DNA from: Otis tarda
Lineage: Eukaryota; Chordata; Aves; Otidiformes; Otididae
NCBI GenBank assembly: GCA_026413225.1
Contig: CM048572.1
Coordinates: 1-64,000, forward strand
DNA: 64,000 nt
Direction: 5' to 3'
Positions 28,471-39,700 of the stretch are shown one piece after another (within the stretch, counting starts at the first letter, position 1; the number at the start of each line of letters is the position of its first letter). Made by a program: the position numbers and the translations under genes. Below the pieces are notes generated by a model. It saw only the letters and a list, made by a program, of their open reading frames with translations. It made no database searches and was not told the DNA's origin.

Positions 28471-29386
28471 GGTTCCGGGCTTTCTCTGACGAACAGGGCT
28501 TCGACGTATACCACCAGCTGCACGTGAGGCGCCCCCTGAAAAAAACTCGAAAAATCACGAACGTTGGACCATTGCTCCCACACCAAAAGTGCCAGCCACT
28601 CAAGCTCTCTTGATGCCCCTCAGCTGCCATTGGCAATGCACCTACAGCAGCACAGACATTGGGGCTCCGGGCTTTTCCTGACGAACAGGGCTTCGACGTT
28701 TACCACCGTCTACACATTGGCACCCACTGAAAACAACCCCGAATAATCACGAACGTCGGACGATTGCTCCCACACCAAAAGTGCCAGCCACTCAAGCTCT
28801 TGCTGCTCCTCAGCGGACATTGGCAGTGCACCTACAGCAGCACAGACATTGGGGCTCCAGGCTTTCCCTGAGGAGCAGGGCTTCGACGTTTACCACCAGC
28901 TGCACCTGGGCGCCCACTGAAAAACCCTAAAAAATCACGAACCTTGGACGATTGCTCCCACACCAAAAGTGCCAGCCACTCAAGCTCTTGCTGCTCCTCA
29001 GCGGCCATTGGCAGCGCACCTACAGCAGCACAGACATTGGGGCTCCGGGCTTTCCCTGACGAACAGGGCTTCGACGTATACCACCAGCTGCACATGGGCG
29101 CCCCCTGAAAAAAAAACTCGAAAAATCACGAACGTTGGACCATTGCTCCCACACCAAAAGTGCCAGCCACTCAAGCCCTTGCTGTCCCTCAGCGGCCATT
29201 AGCAGTACACCTACAGCAGCACAGACATTGGGGCTCCGGGCTTTCCCTGACGAACAGGGCTTTGACGTATACCACCAGCTGCACGTGGGCGCCCACTGAA
29301 AAAGAAATCCCGAAAAATCACGAACGTTGGACGATTGCTCCAACACCAAAAGGGCCAGACACTCAAGCTCTTGCTGCTCCTCAGCG

Positions 29387-29395
29387 GCCATTGGC
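29387..29395 (-). promoter_or_regulatory. Inverted CCAAT box (representative of most monomers)
   Basis: GCCATTGGC reads GCCAATGGC on the minus strand, which contains CCAATGG, the core recognised by NF-Y type factors. It is itself a near-perfect dyad. Most units carry it. It is lost in copies reading CCATTAGC (frequent, for example near 46,137) and CCATTTTC (the marker monomers near 46,700 and 50,730). A CCAAT box alone is a short motif, so function is not implied; what is real is its repetition about every 191 bp. Confidence 0.4.
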
Positions 29396-29436
29396 AGCGC
29401 ACCTACAGCAGCACAGACATTGGGGCTCCGGGCTTT

Positions 29437-29451
29437 CCCTGACGAACAGGG
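29437..29451. other. Conserved 5-bp-stem hairpin/dyad in each monomer
   Basis: CCCTG-ACGAA-CAGGG forms a perfect 5 bp inverted repeat around a 5 nt spacer. The stem is kept in most units while the spacer changes: AGGAG (7,187; 21,553), AAGAA (26,160), ATGAA (30,971), ACAAA (about 49,235), AGGAA (50,777) and ATAAA (63,575). Some copies break it, for example CTCTG on the left arm near 48,470 or CTGGG on the right arm near 38,040. Retention of stem with a varying spacer is seen directly; whether it forms a cruciform or matters in a transcript is inference. Confidence 0.6.
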
Positions 29452-29467
29452 CTTCGACGTATACCAC

Positions 29468-29486
29468 CAGCTGCACGTGGGCGCCC
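29468..29486. promoter_or_regulatory. Three abutting palindromes: CAGCTG, CACGTG, GGGCGCCC
   Basis: CAGCTG (29,468-29,473) is followed with no gap by CACGTG (29,474-29,479), which shares its final G with GGGCGCCC (29,479-29,486). The first two are E-box sequences of the type bound by bHLH proteins; CACGTG is the canonical Myc/USF-class core. The arrangement recurs in a large share of units. Variants include CAGCTACACGTG, CAGGTGCACGTG (common after 36 kb) and CAGCTGCACCTG, so CACGTG is often preserved when CAGCTG is lost. Binding is inference. Confidence 0.5.
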
Positions 29487-29509
29487 CCTGAAAAAAAACC
29501 TCGAAAAAT
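29487..29509. other. Paired A-tracts closing the monomer
   Basis: An A-run at 29,491-29,498 is followed by a second at 29,504-29,508. Their centres are about 11.5 bp apart, close to one helical turn, so the two tracts are phased in the way that can bend DNA. The first run is the most length-variable part of the unit (usually 5-10 A, up to 19). The second is steadier at about five and alternates with AATAAT in copies reading CCCCGAATAATCACG. With a unit near nucleosome-repeat length, this could mark the linker, which is inference. Confidence 0.5.
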
Positions 29510-31214
29510 CACGAACGTTGGACCATTGCTCGACACCAAAAGGGCCAGGCACTCAAGCTCTTGCTGCTCCTCAGCGGCCATTGGCAGCGCACCTACAGCA
29601 GCACAGACATTGGGGCTCCGGACTTTCCCTGAGGAGCAGGGCTTCGACGTTTACCACCAGCTGCACGTGGGAGCCCCTGAAAAAAAAAACCCCGAAAAAT
29701 CACGAACGTCAGACGATTGCTCCCACACCAAAAGTGCCAGCCACTCAAGCTCTTGCTGCTCCTCAGCGGCCATTGGCAGTCCACGCACCGCACCAGAGAC
29801 ATTGAGGCTCCGGTCTTTCCCTGACGAACAGGGCTTCTACATTTAGAACCAGCTGCACGTGGTCGGTCCCTGAAAAAAAAACCCCAAAAAATCACCAACG
29901 TCGGAAGATTTCTCCAACACCAAATGTGCCAGCCACTCAAGCTCTTGCTGCTCCTCAGCGGCCATTGGCAGCGCACCTACAGCAGCACAGACACTGGGGC
30001 TCCGGGGCTTTCCCTGACGAACAGGGCTTCGACGTTTACCACCAGCTGCACGTGGGCGCCCAGTGAAAACAACCCCCGAATAATCAAGAACGTCGGACCA
30101 TTAATCCCACACCAAAAGTGCCAGCCACTCAAGCTCTTGCTGCTCCTCAGCAGCCATTGGCAGCGCACCTTACAGCAGCACAGACATTGGGGCTCCGGGC
30201 TTTCCCTGACGAACAGGGCTTCGTTTACCACCAGCTGCACCAGGGAGCTCACTGAAAAAAAACCCGAAAAATCATGAACGTCGGACGATTGCTCCCACAC
30301 CAAAAGTGCCAGCCACTCAAGCTCTTGCTGCTCCTCAGCGGACATTGCTAGCTAGGGCACGTACAGCAGCACAGACATTGGGGCTCCTGGCTTTCCCTGA
30401 CGAACAGGGCTTCGGCGTTTACCACCAGCTGCAACAGGGAGCTCACTGAAAAAAAAACCCAAAAATCACGAACGTCGGACGATTGCTGCCACACCCAAAA
30501 GTGCCAGCCACTCAAGCTCTTGCTGTCCCTCAGCGGCCATTAGCAGTGCACGTACAGCACCACAGACATTGGGGCTCCGGGCTTTCCCTGACAAACAGGG
30601 CTTTGACGTATACCACCAGCTGCACGTGGGCGCCCCCTTGAAAAAGAAACCATGAAAAATCACGAACGTCGGACGATTGCTCCCACACCAAAAGTGCCAG
30701 CCACTCAAGTTTTGCTGCCCCTCAGCGGCCATTGGCACTGCACCTACAGCAGCACAGACATTGGGGCTCCGGGCTTTCCTGACGAACAGGGCTTCGACGT
30801 TTACTCTTCACCAGCTGCACGTGGGAGCCCCCTAAAAGAAACCCTGAAAAATCACGAATGTCGGACGATTGCTCCCACACCAAAAGTGCCAGCCACTCAA
30901 GCTCTTGCTGCTCCTCAGCGGCCCTTGGCAGTCCATCTACAGCAGCACAGACATTGGGGCTCCGGGCTTTCCCTGATGAACAGGGCTTCGACGTTTACCA
31001 CCGTCTACAGGTGGGCGCACACTGAAAAAAAACCCCGAATAATCACGAACGTCGGACGATTGCTCCCACACCAAAAGTGCCAGCCACTCAAGCTCTTGCT
31101 GTTCCTCAGTGGCCAATGGCAGTCCACGTACCGCACCAGAGACATTGAGGCTCCGGTCTTTCCCGGACGAACAGGGCTTCTACATTTAGCACCAGCTGCA
31201 CGTGGGCGCTCCCT

Positions 31215-34200
31215 GAAAAGAAACCCCATAAAATCTCCAACGTCGGACGATTGCTCCCACACGAAAAGTACCAGCCACTCAAGCTCTTGCTGCTCCTCAG
31301 CGGCCATTGGCAGTGCACCTACCGCACTAGAGACATTGGGGCTCCGGGCTTTCCCTGACGAACAGGGCTTCGACGTTTACCACCAGCTGCACGTGGGCGC
31401 TCCCGGAAAAAAATCCCCAAAATTCACGAACGTCGGACCATTGCTCCCACACCAAAAGTGCCAGCCACTCAAGCTCTTGCTGCTCCTCAGCGGCCATTGG
31501 CAGCGCACCTACAGCAGCACAGACATTGGGGCTCCGGGCTTTCCCTGACGAACAGGGCTTCGACGTTTACCACAGTCTACACGTGGGCGCCCACTGAAAA
31601 CAACCCCGAATAATCACGAATGTCGGACGATTGCTCCCACACCAAAAGTGCCAGCCACTCAAGCTCTTGCTACTCCTCAGCGGCCATTGGTAGCGCATGT
31701 ACAGCAGCACAGACATTGGGGCTCTGGGCTTTCCCTGACGAACAGGGCTTTGACGTATACCACCAGCTGCACGTGGGCGCACCCCGGAAAAGACACCCTG
31801 AAAAATCACGAACGTCGGACGATTGCTCCCACACCAAAAGTGCCAGCCACTCAAGCTCTTGCTACTCCTCAGCGGCCATTAGCAGTGCACGTACAGCACC
31901 ACAGACATTGGGGCTCCGGGCTTTCCCTGACGAACAGGGCTTTGACGTATACCACCAGCTGCACGTGGGCGCCCCCTAAAAAGAAACCCTGAAAAATCAC
32001 GAACGTCGGACGATTGCTCCCACACCAAAAGTGCCAGCCACTCAAGCTCTTGCTGTCCCTCAGCGGCCATTGGCACTGCACCTACAGCAGCACAGACATT
32101 GGAGCTCCGGGCTTTCCCTGACGAACAGGGCTTCGACGTTTACCACCAGCTACACCTGGGCGCTCACTAAAAAAAACCCCGATAAATCACGAACGTCGGA
32201 CGATTGCTCCCACACCAAAAGGGCCAGACACTCAAGCTCTTTTGCTCCTCAGCAGTAATTGGCAGTGCACCTACAGCAGCACAGACATTGGGGTTCCGGG
32301 AGCTTTCCCTGATGAACAGGGCTTCGACATTTACCACGAGCTACACGTGGGCACTCCTGAAAAAACCCCAAAAAATTACGAATGTCGGACCATTGCTCCC
32401 ACACCAAAAGTGCCAGCCACTCAAGTTCTTGCTGCTCCTCAGCAGCCATTGGAAGTGCACCTACAGCAGCACAGACATTGGGGCTCCGGGCTTTCTCTGA
32501 AGAACAGGGCTTCGACGTTTGACCAGCAGCTGCACCAGGGCGTCCCCTGGAAAAAAAAGCCCGAAATATCACAAACGTCAGACGATCTGCTCCCACACGA
32601 AAAGTGCCAGCCACTCAAGCTCTTGCTGCTCCTCAGTGGCCATTGGCAGTCCACGTACCGCACCAGAGACATTGGAGGCTCCGGTCTTTTCCCTGACGAA
32701 CAGGGCTTCTACGTTTAGCACCAGCTGCACGTGGGCGCTCCCCTGAAAAGAAACCCCATAAAATCTCCAACGTCGGAAGATTGCTCCCACACAAAAAGTG
32801 CCAGCCACTCAAGCTCTTGCTGCTCCTCAGCTGCCATTGGTAGCGCACGTACAGCAGCACAGACATTGGGGCTCCGGGCTTTCCCTGACGAACAGGGCTT
32901 CGACGTTTACCACCAGCTGCACCAGGGAGCTCACTGAAAAAAAAAACCCAAAAAATCACGAACGTTGGACGATTGCTGCCACACCAAAAGTGCCAGCCAC
33001 TCAAGCTCTTGCTGTCCCTCAGCGGCCATTAGCAGTGCACGTACAGCACCACAGACATTGGGGCTCCGGGCTTTCCCTGACGAACAGGGCTTCGACGTAT
33101 ACCACCAGCTGCACGTGGGCACTCCCGGAAAAAACCCCCAAAAAATTACGAATGTCGGACGATTGCTCCCACACCAAAAGTGCCAGCCACTCAGGCTCTT
33201 GCTGCTCCTCAGCGGCCATTGGCACTGCACCTACAGCAGCACAGACATTGGGGCTCCGGGCTTTCCCTGACGAACAGGGCTTCGACGGTTTACCACCAGC
33301 TACACCTGGGCGCTCACTAAAAAAACCCCGATAAATCACGAACGTCGGACGATTGCTCCCACACCAAAAGGGCCAGACACTCAAGCTCTTTTTGCTCCTC
33401 AGCAGTAATTGGCAGTGCACCTACAGCAGCACAGACATTGGGGCTCCGGGCTTTCCCTGATGAACAGGGCTTCGACATTTACCACAAGCTGCACGTGGGC
33501 ACTCCCGGAAAAAACCCCCAAAAAATTACGAATGTCGGACGATTGCTCCCACACCAAAAGTGCCAGCCACTCAAGTTCTTGCTGCTCCTCAGCGGCCATT
33601 GGAAGTGCACCTACAGCAGCACAGACATTGGGGCTCCGGGCTTTCTCTGAAGAACAGGGCTTCGACGTTTACCACCAGCTGCACCAGGGCGTCCCCTGAA
33701 AAAAAACCCCGAAATATCACGAACGTCAGACGATTGCTCCCACACCAAAAGTGGCAGCCACTCAAGCTCTTGCTGCTCCTCAGCGGCCGTTGGCAGCGCA
33801 CCTACAGCAGCACAGACATTGGGGCTCCGGGCTTTCCCTGACGAACAGGTATTCCACGTTTACCACCAGCTATACGTGGGCGCCCCCTGAAAAAAAACCC
33901 CGAGAAATCACGAACGTCGGACCATTGCTCCCACACGAAAAGTGCCAGCCACTCAAGCTCTTGCTGCTCCTCAGTGGCCATTGGCAGTCCACGTACCGCA
34001 CCAGAGACATTGAGGCTCCGGTCTTTCCCGGACGAACAGGGCTTCTACATTTAGCACCAGCTTCACGTGGGCGCTCCCTGAAAAGAAACCCCATAAAATC
34101 TCCAATGTCGGAAGATTGCTCCCACGCCAAAAGTGCCAGCCACTCAAGCTCTTGCTGCTCCTCAGCGGCCACTGGCAGCGCACATACAGCAGCACAGACA

Positions 34201-36700
34201 TTGGGGCTCCGGGCATTCCCTGACGAACAGGGCTTCCACGTTTACCACCGTCTACACGTGGGCGCCCACTGAAAACAACCCCGAATAATCACGAATGTCG
34301 GACGATTGCTCCCACACAAAAAGTGCCAGCCACTCAAGCTCTTGCTGCTCCTCAGCGGCCATTGGTAGCGCACGTACAGCAGCACAGACATTGGGGCTCC
34401 GGGCTTTCCCTCACGAACAGGGCTTCGACGTTTACCACCAGCTGCACCAGGGAGCTCACTGAAAAAAAAAACCCAAAAAATCACGAACGTCGGACGATTG
34501 CTGCCACACCAAAAGTGTCAGCCACTACAGCTCTTGCTGTCCCTCAGCGGCCATTAGCAGTGCACGTACAGCACCACAGACATTGGGGCTCCGGGCTTTC
34601 CCTGACGAACAGGGCTTTGACGTATACCACCAGCTGCACGTGGGCGCCCCCTAAAAAGAAACCCTGAAAAATCACGAATGTCGGACGATTGCTCCCACAC
34701 CAAAGGTGCCAGCCACTCAGGCTCTTGCTGCTCCTGAGCGGCCTTTGGCAGCGCACCTACAGCAGCACAGACATTGGGGCTCCGGGCTTTCCCTGATGAA
34801 CAGGGCTTCGACGTTTACCACCGTCTACAGGTGGGCGCCCACTGAAAACAACCTCGAATAATCACGAACGTCGGACGATTGCTCCCACACCAAAAGGGCC
34901 AGCCACTCAAGCTCTTGTTGCTCCTCAGCGGCCATTGGCAGCGCACCTACAGCAGCACAGGCATTACGGCTCCGGGCTTTCCCTGATGAACAGGGCTTCG
35001 ACATTTACCACCAGCTACACCTGGGCGCCCACTGAAAAAAAATACGAAAAATCACGAACGTCGGACGATTGCTCCCACACCAAAAGTGCTAGACACTAAA
35101 GCTCTTGCTGCTCCTCAGCGGCCATTGGTAGCGCACCTGCAGCAGCACAGACATTGGGGCTCCGGGCTTTCCCTGACGAACAGGGCTTCGACGTTTACCA
35201 CGAGCTACACGTGGGCGCCCCCTGAAAAAAAACACCGAGAAATCACGAACGTCGGACCATTGCTCCCACACCAAAAGTGCCAGCCACTCAAGCTCTTGCT
35301 GCTCCTCAGTGGCCATTGGCAGTCCACGTACCGCACCAGAGACATTGAGGCTCCGGTCTTTCCCTGACGAACAGGGCTTCTACATTTAGCACCAGCTGCA
35401 CGTGGGCGCTCCCTGAAAAGAAACCCCATAAAATCTCCAACGTCGGAAGATTGCTCCCACACCAGAAGTGCCAGCCACTCAAGCACTTGCTGCTCCTCAG
35501 CGGCCACTGGCAGCGCACATACAGCAGCACAGACATTGGGGCTCCGGGCATTCCCTGACGAACAGGGCTTCGACGTTTACCACCATCTACACGTGGGCGC
35601 TCCCTGAAAAGAAACCCTGAAAAATCACGAATGTCGGACGATTGCTCCCACACCAAAAGTGCCAGCCACTCAAGCTCTTGCTACTCCTCAGCAGCCATTG
35701 GTAGCGCACCTACAGCAGCACAGACATTGGGGCTCCGGGCTTTCCCTGACGAACAGGGCTTCGACGTTTACCATCAGCTGCACCAGGGAGCTCACTGAAA
35801 AAAAACCCAAAAAATCTCGAACGTCGGACGATTGCTCCCACACCAAAAGGGCCAGACACTCAAGCTCTTGCTGCTCCTCAGCGGCCATTGGCAGCGCACC
35901 TACAGCAGCACAGACATTGGGGCTCCGGGCTTTCCCTGACGAACAGGGCTTCGACGTTTACCACCGTCTACACGTGGGCGCCCACTGAAAACAACCCCGA
36001 ATAATCACGAATGTCGGACGATTGCTCCCACACCAAAAGTGCCAGCCACTCAAGCTCTTGCTGCTCCTCAGCGGCCATTGGTAGCGCACGTACAGCAGCA
36101 CAGACATTGGGGCTCCGGGCTTTCCCTCACGAACAGGGCTTCGAAGTTTACCACCAGCTGCACCAGGGAGCTCACTGAAAAAAAAACCCAAAAAATCACG
36201 AACGTCGGACGATTGCTGCCATACCAAAAGTGCCAGCCAGTCAAGCTCTTGCTGTCCCTCAGCGGCCATTAGCAGCGCACCTACAGCAGCACAGACATTG
36301 GGGCTCCGGGCTTTCCCTGAGGAGCAGGGTTTCGACGTTTGCCACCAGGTGCACGTGGGCGCCCCCTGAAAAAAAAAACCCCGAAAAATTACGAACTTCG
36401 GACGATTGTACCCACACCAAAAGTGCCAGCCACTCAAGCTCTTGCTGCTCCTCAGCGGCCATTGGCAGTGCATCTACAGCAGCACAGACATTGTGGCTCC
36501 GGGCTTTCCCTGATGAACAGGGCTTCGACATTTACCACCAGCTGCACGTGGGCGCTCCCGGAAAAAAAACCCCCAAAATTACGAACGTCAGACGTTTGCT
36601 CCCACACCAAAAGTGCCAGCCACTCAAGTTCTTGCTGCTCCTGAGCGGCCACTGGAAGTGCACCTACAGCAGCACAGACATTGGGGCTCCGGGCTTTCCC
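31215..36700 (+). repeat. Seven/eight-monomer periodicity (about 1.34-1.53 kb)
   Basis: The distinctive run GAAAAGAAACCCCATAAAATC with CTCCAA occurs at about 31,215, 32,745, 34,080 and 35,415. The spacings are 1,530, 1,335 and 1,335 bp, that is eight, seven and seven units. Each is preceded by a unit with GTCCACGTACCGCACCAGAG and ATTGAGGCTCCGGTC (or a close variant) and TTCTAC(A/G)TTTAGCACC, so at least two adjacent subfamily units travel together. From about 35,700 to 36,700 ordinary units follow without a further copy of the marker. Confidence 0.65.
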
Positions 36701-39700
36701 TGACGAACAGGGCTTCGACATTTAACACCAGCGACACGTGGGCGCCCCACTGAAAAAAAAACCCCGAAAAATCACGAACTTCGGAACATTGCTCCCACAC
36801 CAAAAGTGCCAGACACTCAAGCTCTTTCCGATCCTCAGCGGTCATTGGCATTGCACCTACAGCAGCACAGAAATTGGGGCTCCGGGCTTTCCCTGACGAA
36901 CAGGGCTTCGAAGTTTACCACCAGCTGCACGTGGGCGCTCCCTGAAAAGAAACCCCAAAAAATCACCAACGTCGGAACATTGCTCCCACACCAAAAGTGC
37001 CAGCCACTCAAGCTCTTGCTGTCCCTCAGCGGCCGTTGGCAGTGCACCTACAGCAGCACAGACACTGGGCCCCGGGCTTTCCCTGACGAACAGTGCTTCG
37101 ACGGATACCACCAGCTGCACGTTGGCGCTCCCGCAAAAAAACCCCCAAAAATCAGGAAAGTCGGACCATTGTTCCCACACCAAAAGGGCCAGCCACTCAA
37201 GCTCTTGCTGCCCCTCAGCGGCCATTGGCAGTGCACCTACAGCACCACAGACACTGGGGCTCCGGGCTTTCCCTGACGAACAGGGCTTCGACGTATACCA
37301 CCAGCTGCACGTGGGCGCTCACTAAAAAAAACCCCGATAAATCACGAACGTCGGACCATTGCTCCCACACCAAAAGGGCCAGACACTCAAGCTCTTTTTG
37401 CTCCTCAGCGGTCATTGGCAGTGCACCTACAGCAGCACAGACATTGGGGCTCCGGGCTTTCCCTGACGAACAGGGCTTCGACGTTTACCAGCAGCTGCAC
37501 GTGGGCGCTCCCTGAAAAAAAACCCCAAAAAATCACGAATGTCAGACGATTGCTCCCACACCAAAAGTGCCAGCCACTCAAGCTCTTGCTGCTCCTCAGT
37601 GGCCATTGGCAGCGCACCTACAGCAGCACAGACATTGGGGCTCCGTGCTTTCCCTGAGGAGCAGGGCTTCGACGTTTGCCATCAGGTGCACGTGGGCGCC
37701 CCCTGAAAAAGAAATCCCGAAAAATTACGAACTTCGGACGATTGCACCCACACGAAAAGTGCCAGCCACTCAAGCTCTTGCTGCTCCTCAGCGGCCATTG
37801 GCAGCGCACCTACAGCACCACAGACATTGGGGCTCCGGGCTTTCCCTGACGAACAGGGCTTCGACGTTTACCACCAGCTGCACGTGGGCGCCCCCTGAAA
37901 AAAAAACTCGAAAAATCACGAACGTCGGACCATTGCTCCCACACCAAAAGTGCCAGCCACTCAAGCTCTTGCTGTCCCTCAGCGGCCATTAGCAGCGCAT
38001 GTACAGCACGACAGACATTGGGGCTCCGGGCTTTCCCTGACGAACTGGGCTTAGATCGTTTACCACCAGCTGCACCTGGGCGCTCCCGAAAAAAAAAACC
38101 CCCAAAAATCACAAACGTCAGACGATTGCTCCCACACCAAAAGTGCCAGCCACTCAACCTCTTGCTGTTTCTCAGCGGTCATTAGCAGTGCACCTACAGC
38201 ACCACAGACATTGGGGCTCCGGGCTTTCCCTGACGAACAGGGCTTAGACGTTTACCACCAGCTGCACGTGGGCACTCCCTGAAAAAAACCCCAAAAATTA
38301 ACGAACGTCAGACGATTGCTCCTACACCAAAAGTACCAGCCACTCAAGCTCTTGCTGCTCCTCAGCGGCCATTGGCAGCGCACCTACAGCACCACAGACA
38401 TTGGGGCTCCGGGCTTTCCCTGAGGAGCAGGGCTTCGACGTTGCCACCAGGTGCACGTGGGCGCCCCTGAAAAAGAAACCCTGAAAAATCACGAACGTCG
38501 GACTATTGCTCCCACACCAAAAGTGCCAGCCACTCAAGCTCTTGCTGTTCCTCAGCGGCCATTGGCAGTGCACCTACAGCAGCACAGACATTGGGGCTCT
38601 GGGCTTTCCCTGACGAACAGGGCTTCGATGTTTACCACCAGCTGCACCGGGGCGCCCCTGAAAAAGTCCCCGAAAATCACGAACGTTGGACCATTGCTCC
38701 CACACCAAAAGTGCCAGCCACTCAAGCTCTTGCTGCCCCTCAGCGGCCATTGGCAGTCCACCTACAGCAGCACAGACATTGTGGCTCCGGGCTTTCCCTG
38801 ATGAACAGGGCTTCGACATTTACCACCAGCTGCACGTGGGCGCTCCCGGAAAAAACCCCAAAAAATTACGAACGTCAGACGTTTGCTCCCACACCAAAAG
38901 TGCCAGCCACTCAAGTTCTTGCTGCTCCTGAGCGGCCATTGGAAGTGCACCTACAGCAGCACAGACATTGGGGCTCCGGGCTTTCCCTGACGAACAGGGC
39001 TTCGACGTTTAACACCAGCGACACGTGGGCGCCCCACTGAAAAAAAAAACCCCGAAAAATCACGAACTTCGGAACATTGCTCCCACACCAAAAGTGCCAG
39101 ACACTCAAGCTCTTTCCGATCCTCAGCGGTCATTGGCAGTGCACCTACAGCAGCACAGAAATTGGGGCTCCGGGCTTTCCCTGACGAACAGGGCTTCGAA
39201 GTTTACCACCAGCTGCACGTGGGCGCTCCCTGAAAAGAAACCCCAAAAAATCACCAACGTCGGAACATTGCTCCCACACCAAAAGTGCCAGCCACTCAAG
39301 CTCTTGCTGTCCCTCAGCGGCCGTTGGCAGTGCACCTACAGCAGCACAGACACTGGGCTCTGGGCTTTCCCTGACGAACAGTGCTTCGACGTATACCACC
39401 AGCTGCACGTTGGCGCTCCGGCAAAAAAAACCCCCAAAAATCATGAAAGTCGGACCATTGTTCCCACACCAAAAGGGCCAGCCACTCAAGCTCTTGCTGC
39501 CCCTCAGCGGCCATTGGCAGTGCACCTATAGCAGCACAGACACTGGGGCTCTGGGCTTTCCCTGACGAATAGGGCTTCGACGTTTACCACCAGCTGCACC
39601 TGGGCGCTCACTAAAAAAAACCCCGATAAATCACGAACGTCGGACCATTGCTCCCACACCAAAAGGGCCAGACACTCAAGCTCTTTTTGCTCCTCAGCGG

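Larger units (their letters stand above)
29319..29509 (+). repeat. Representative monomer (191 bp)
   Basis: This copy is one of the cleaner units and is chosen as a reference; the phase is arbitrary and starts at the CpG-rich head CACGAACG. In order it holds the CpG-rich head, a CTCC/ACACCAAAAG segment, a pyrimidine-rich stretch (CTCTTGCTGCTCCTCAG), the inverted CCAAT box, AGCAGCACAGACATTGG, a GC-rich stretch, the hairpin, TTCGACGTATACC, three abutting palindromes and two A-tracts. Common alternatives in other copies are GACGTTTACC for GACGTATACC, AGCACCACAG for AGCAGCACAG, GGGCCAGACAC for GTGCCAGCCAC, and TTTTTGCTCC for TTGCTGCTCC. These differences define subfamilies that recur in fixed order inside the higher-order modules. 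There are about 12 CpG sites per consensus unit. Confidence 0.93.
20000..31200 (+). repeat. Intermediate section of the array
   Basis: Copies are cleaner than to the left, with short bursts of insertions (around 23,330-23,520, 24,340-24,395, 25,160-25,210 and 26,240-26,900). Subfamily markers include GGGGTTCCGGGCTTTCTCTG, CTGAAATAGAATCC, CTTGATGCCCCTCAGCTGCC, CTACACATTGGCACCC and TTCTACATTTAG. They recur in blocks listed separately. Nothing other than monomers was seen. Confidence 0.85.

Noticed and set aside
29319..29509. Origin of the monomer as a dimer of two about 95 bp halves (GACCATTGCTCC against GACATTGGGGCTCC; CACGAACG against GACGAACA)
   Set aside because: The matches are short and not collinear over the rest of the halves, so an ancestral dimer is not supported by eye.
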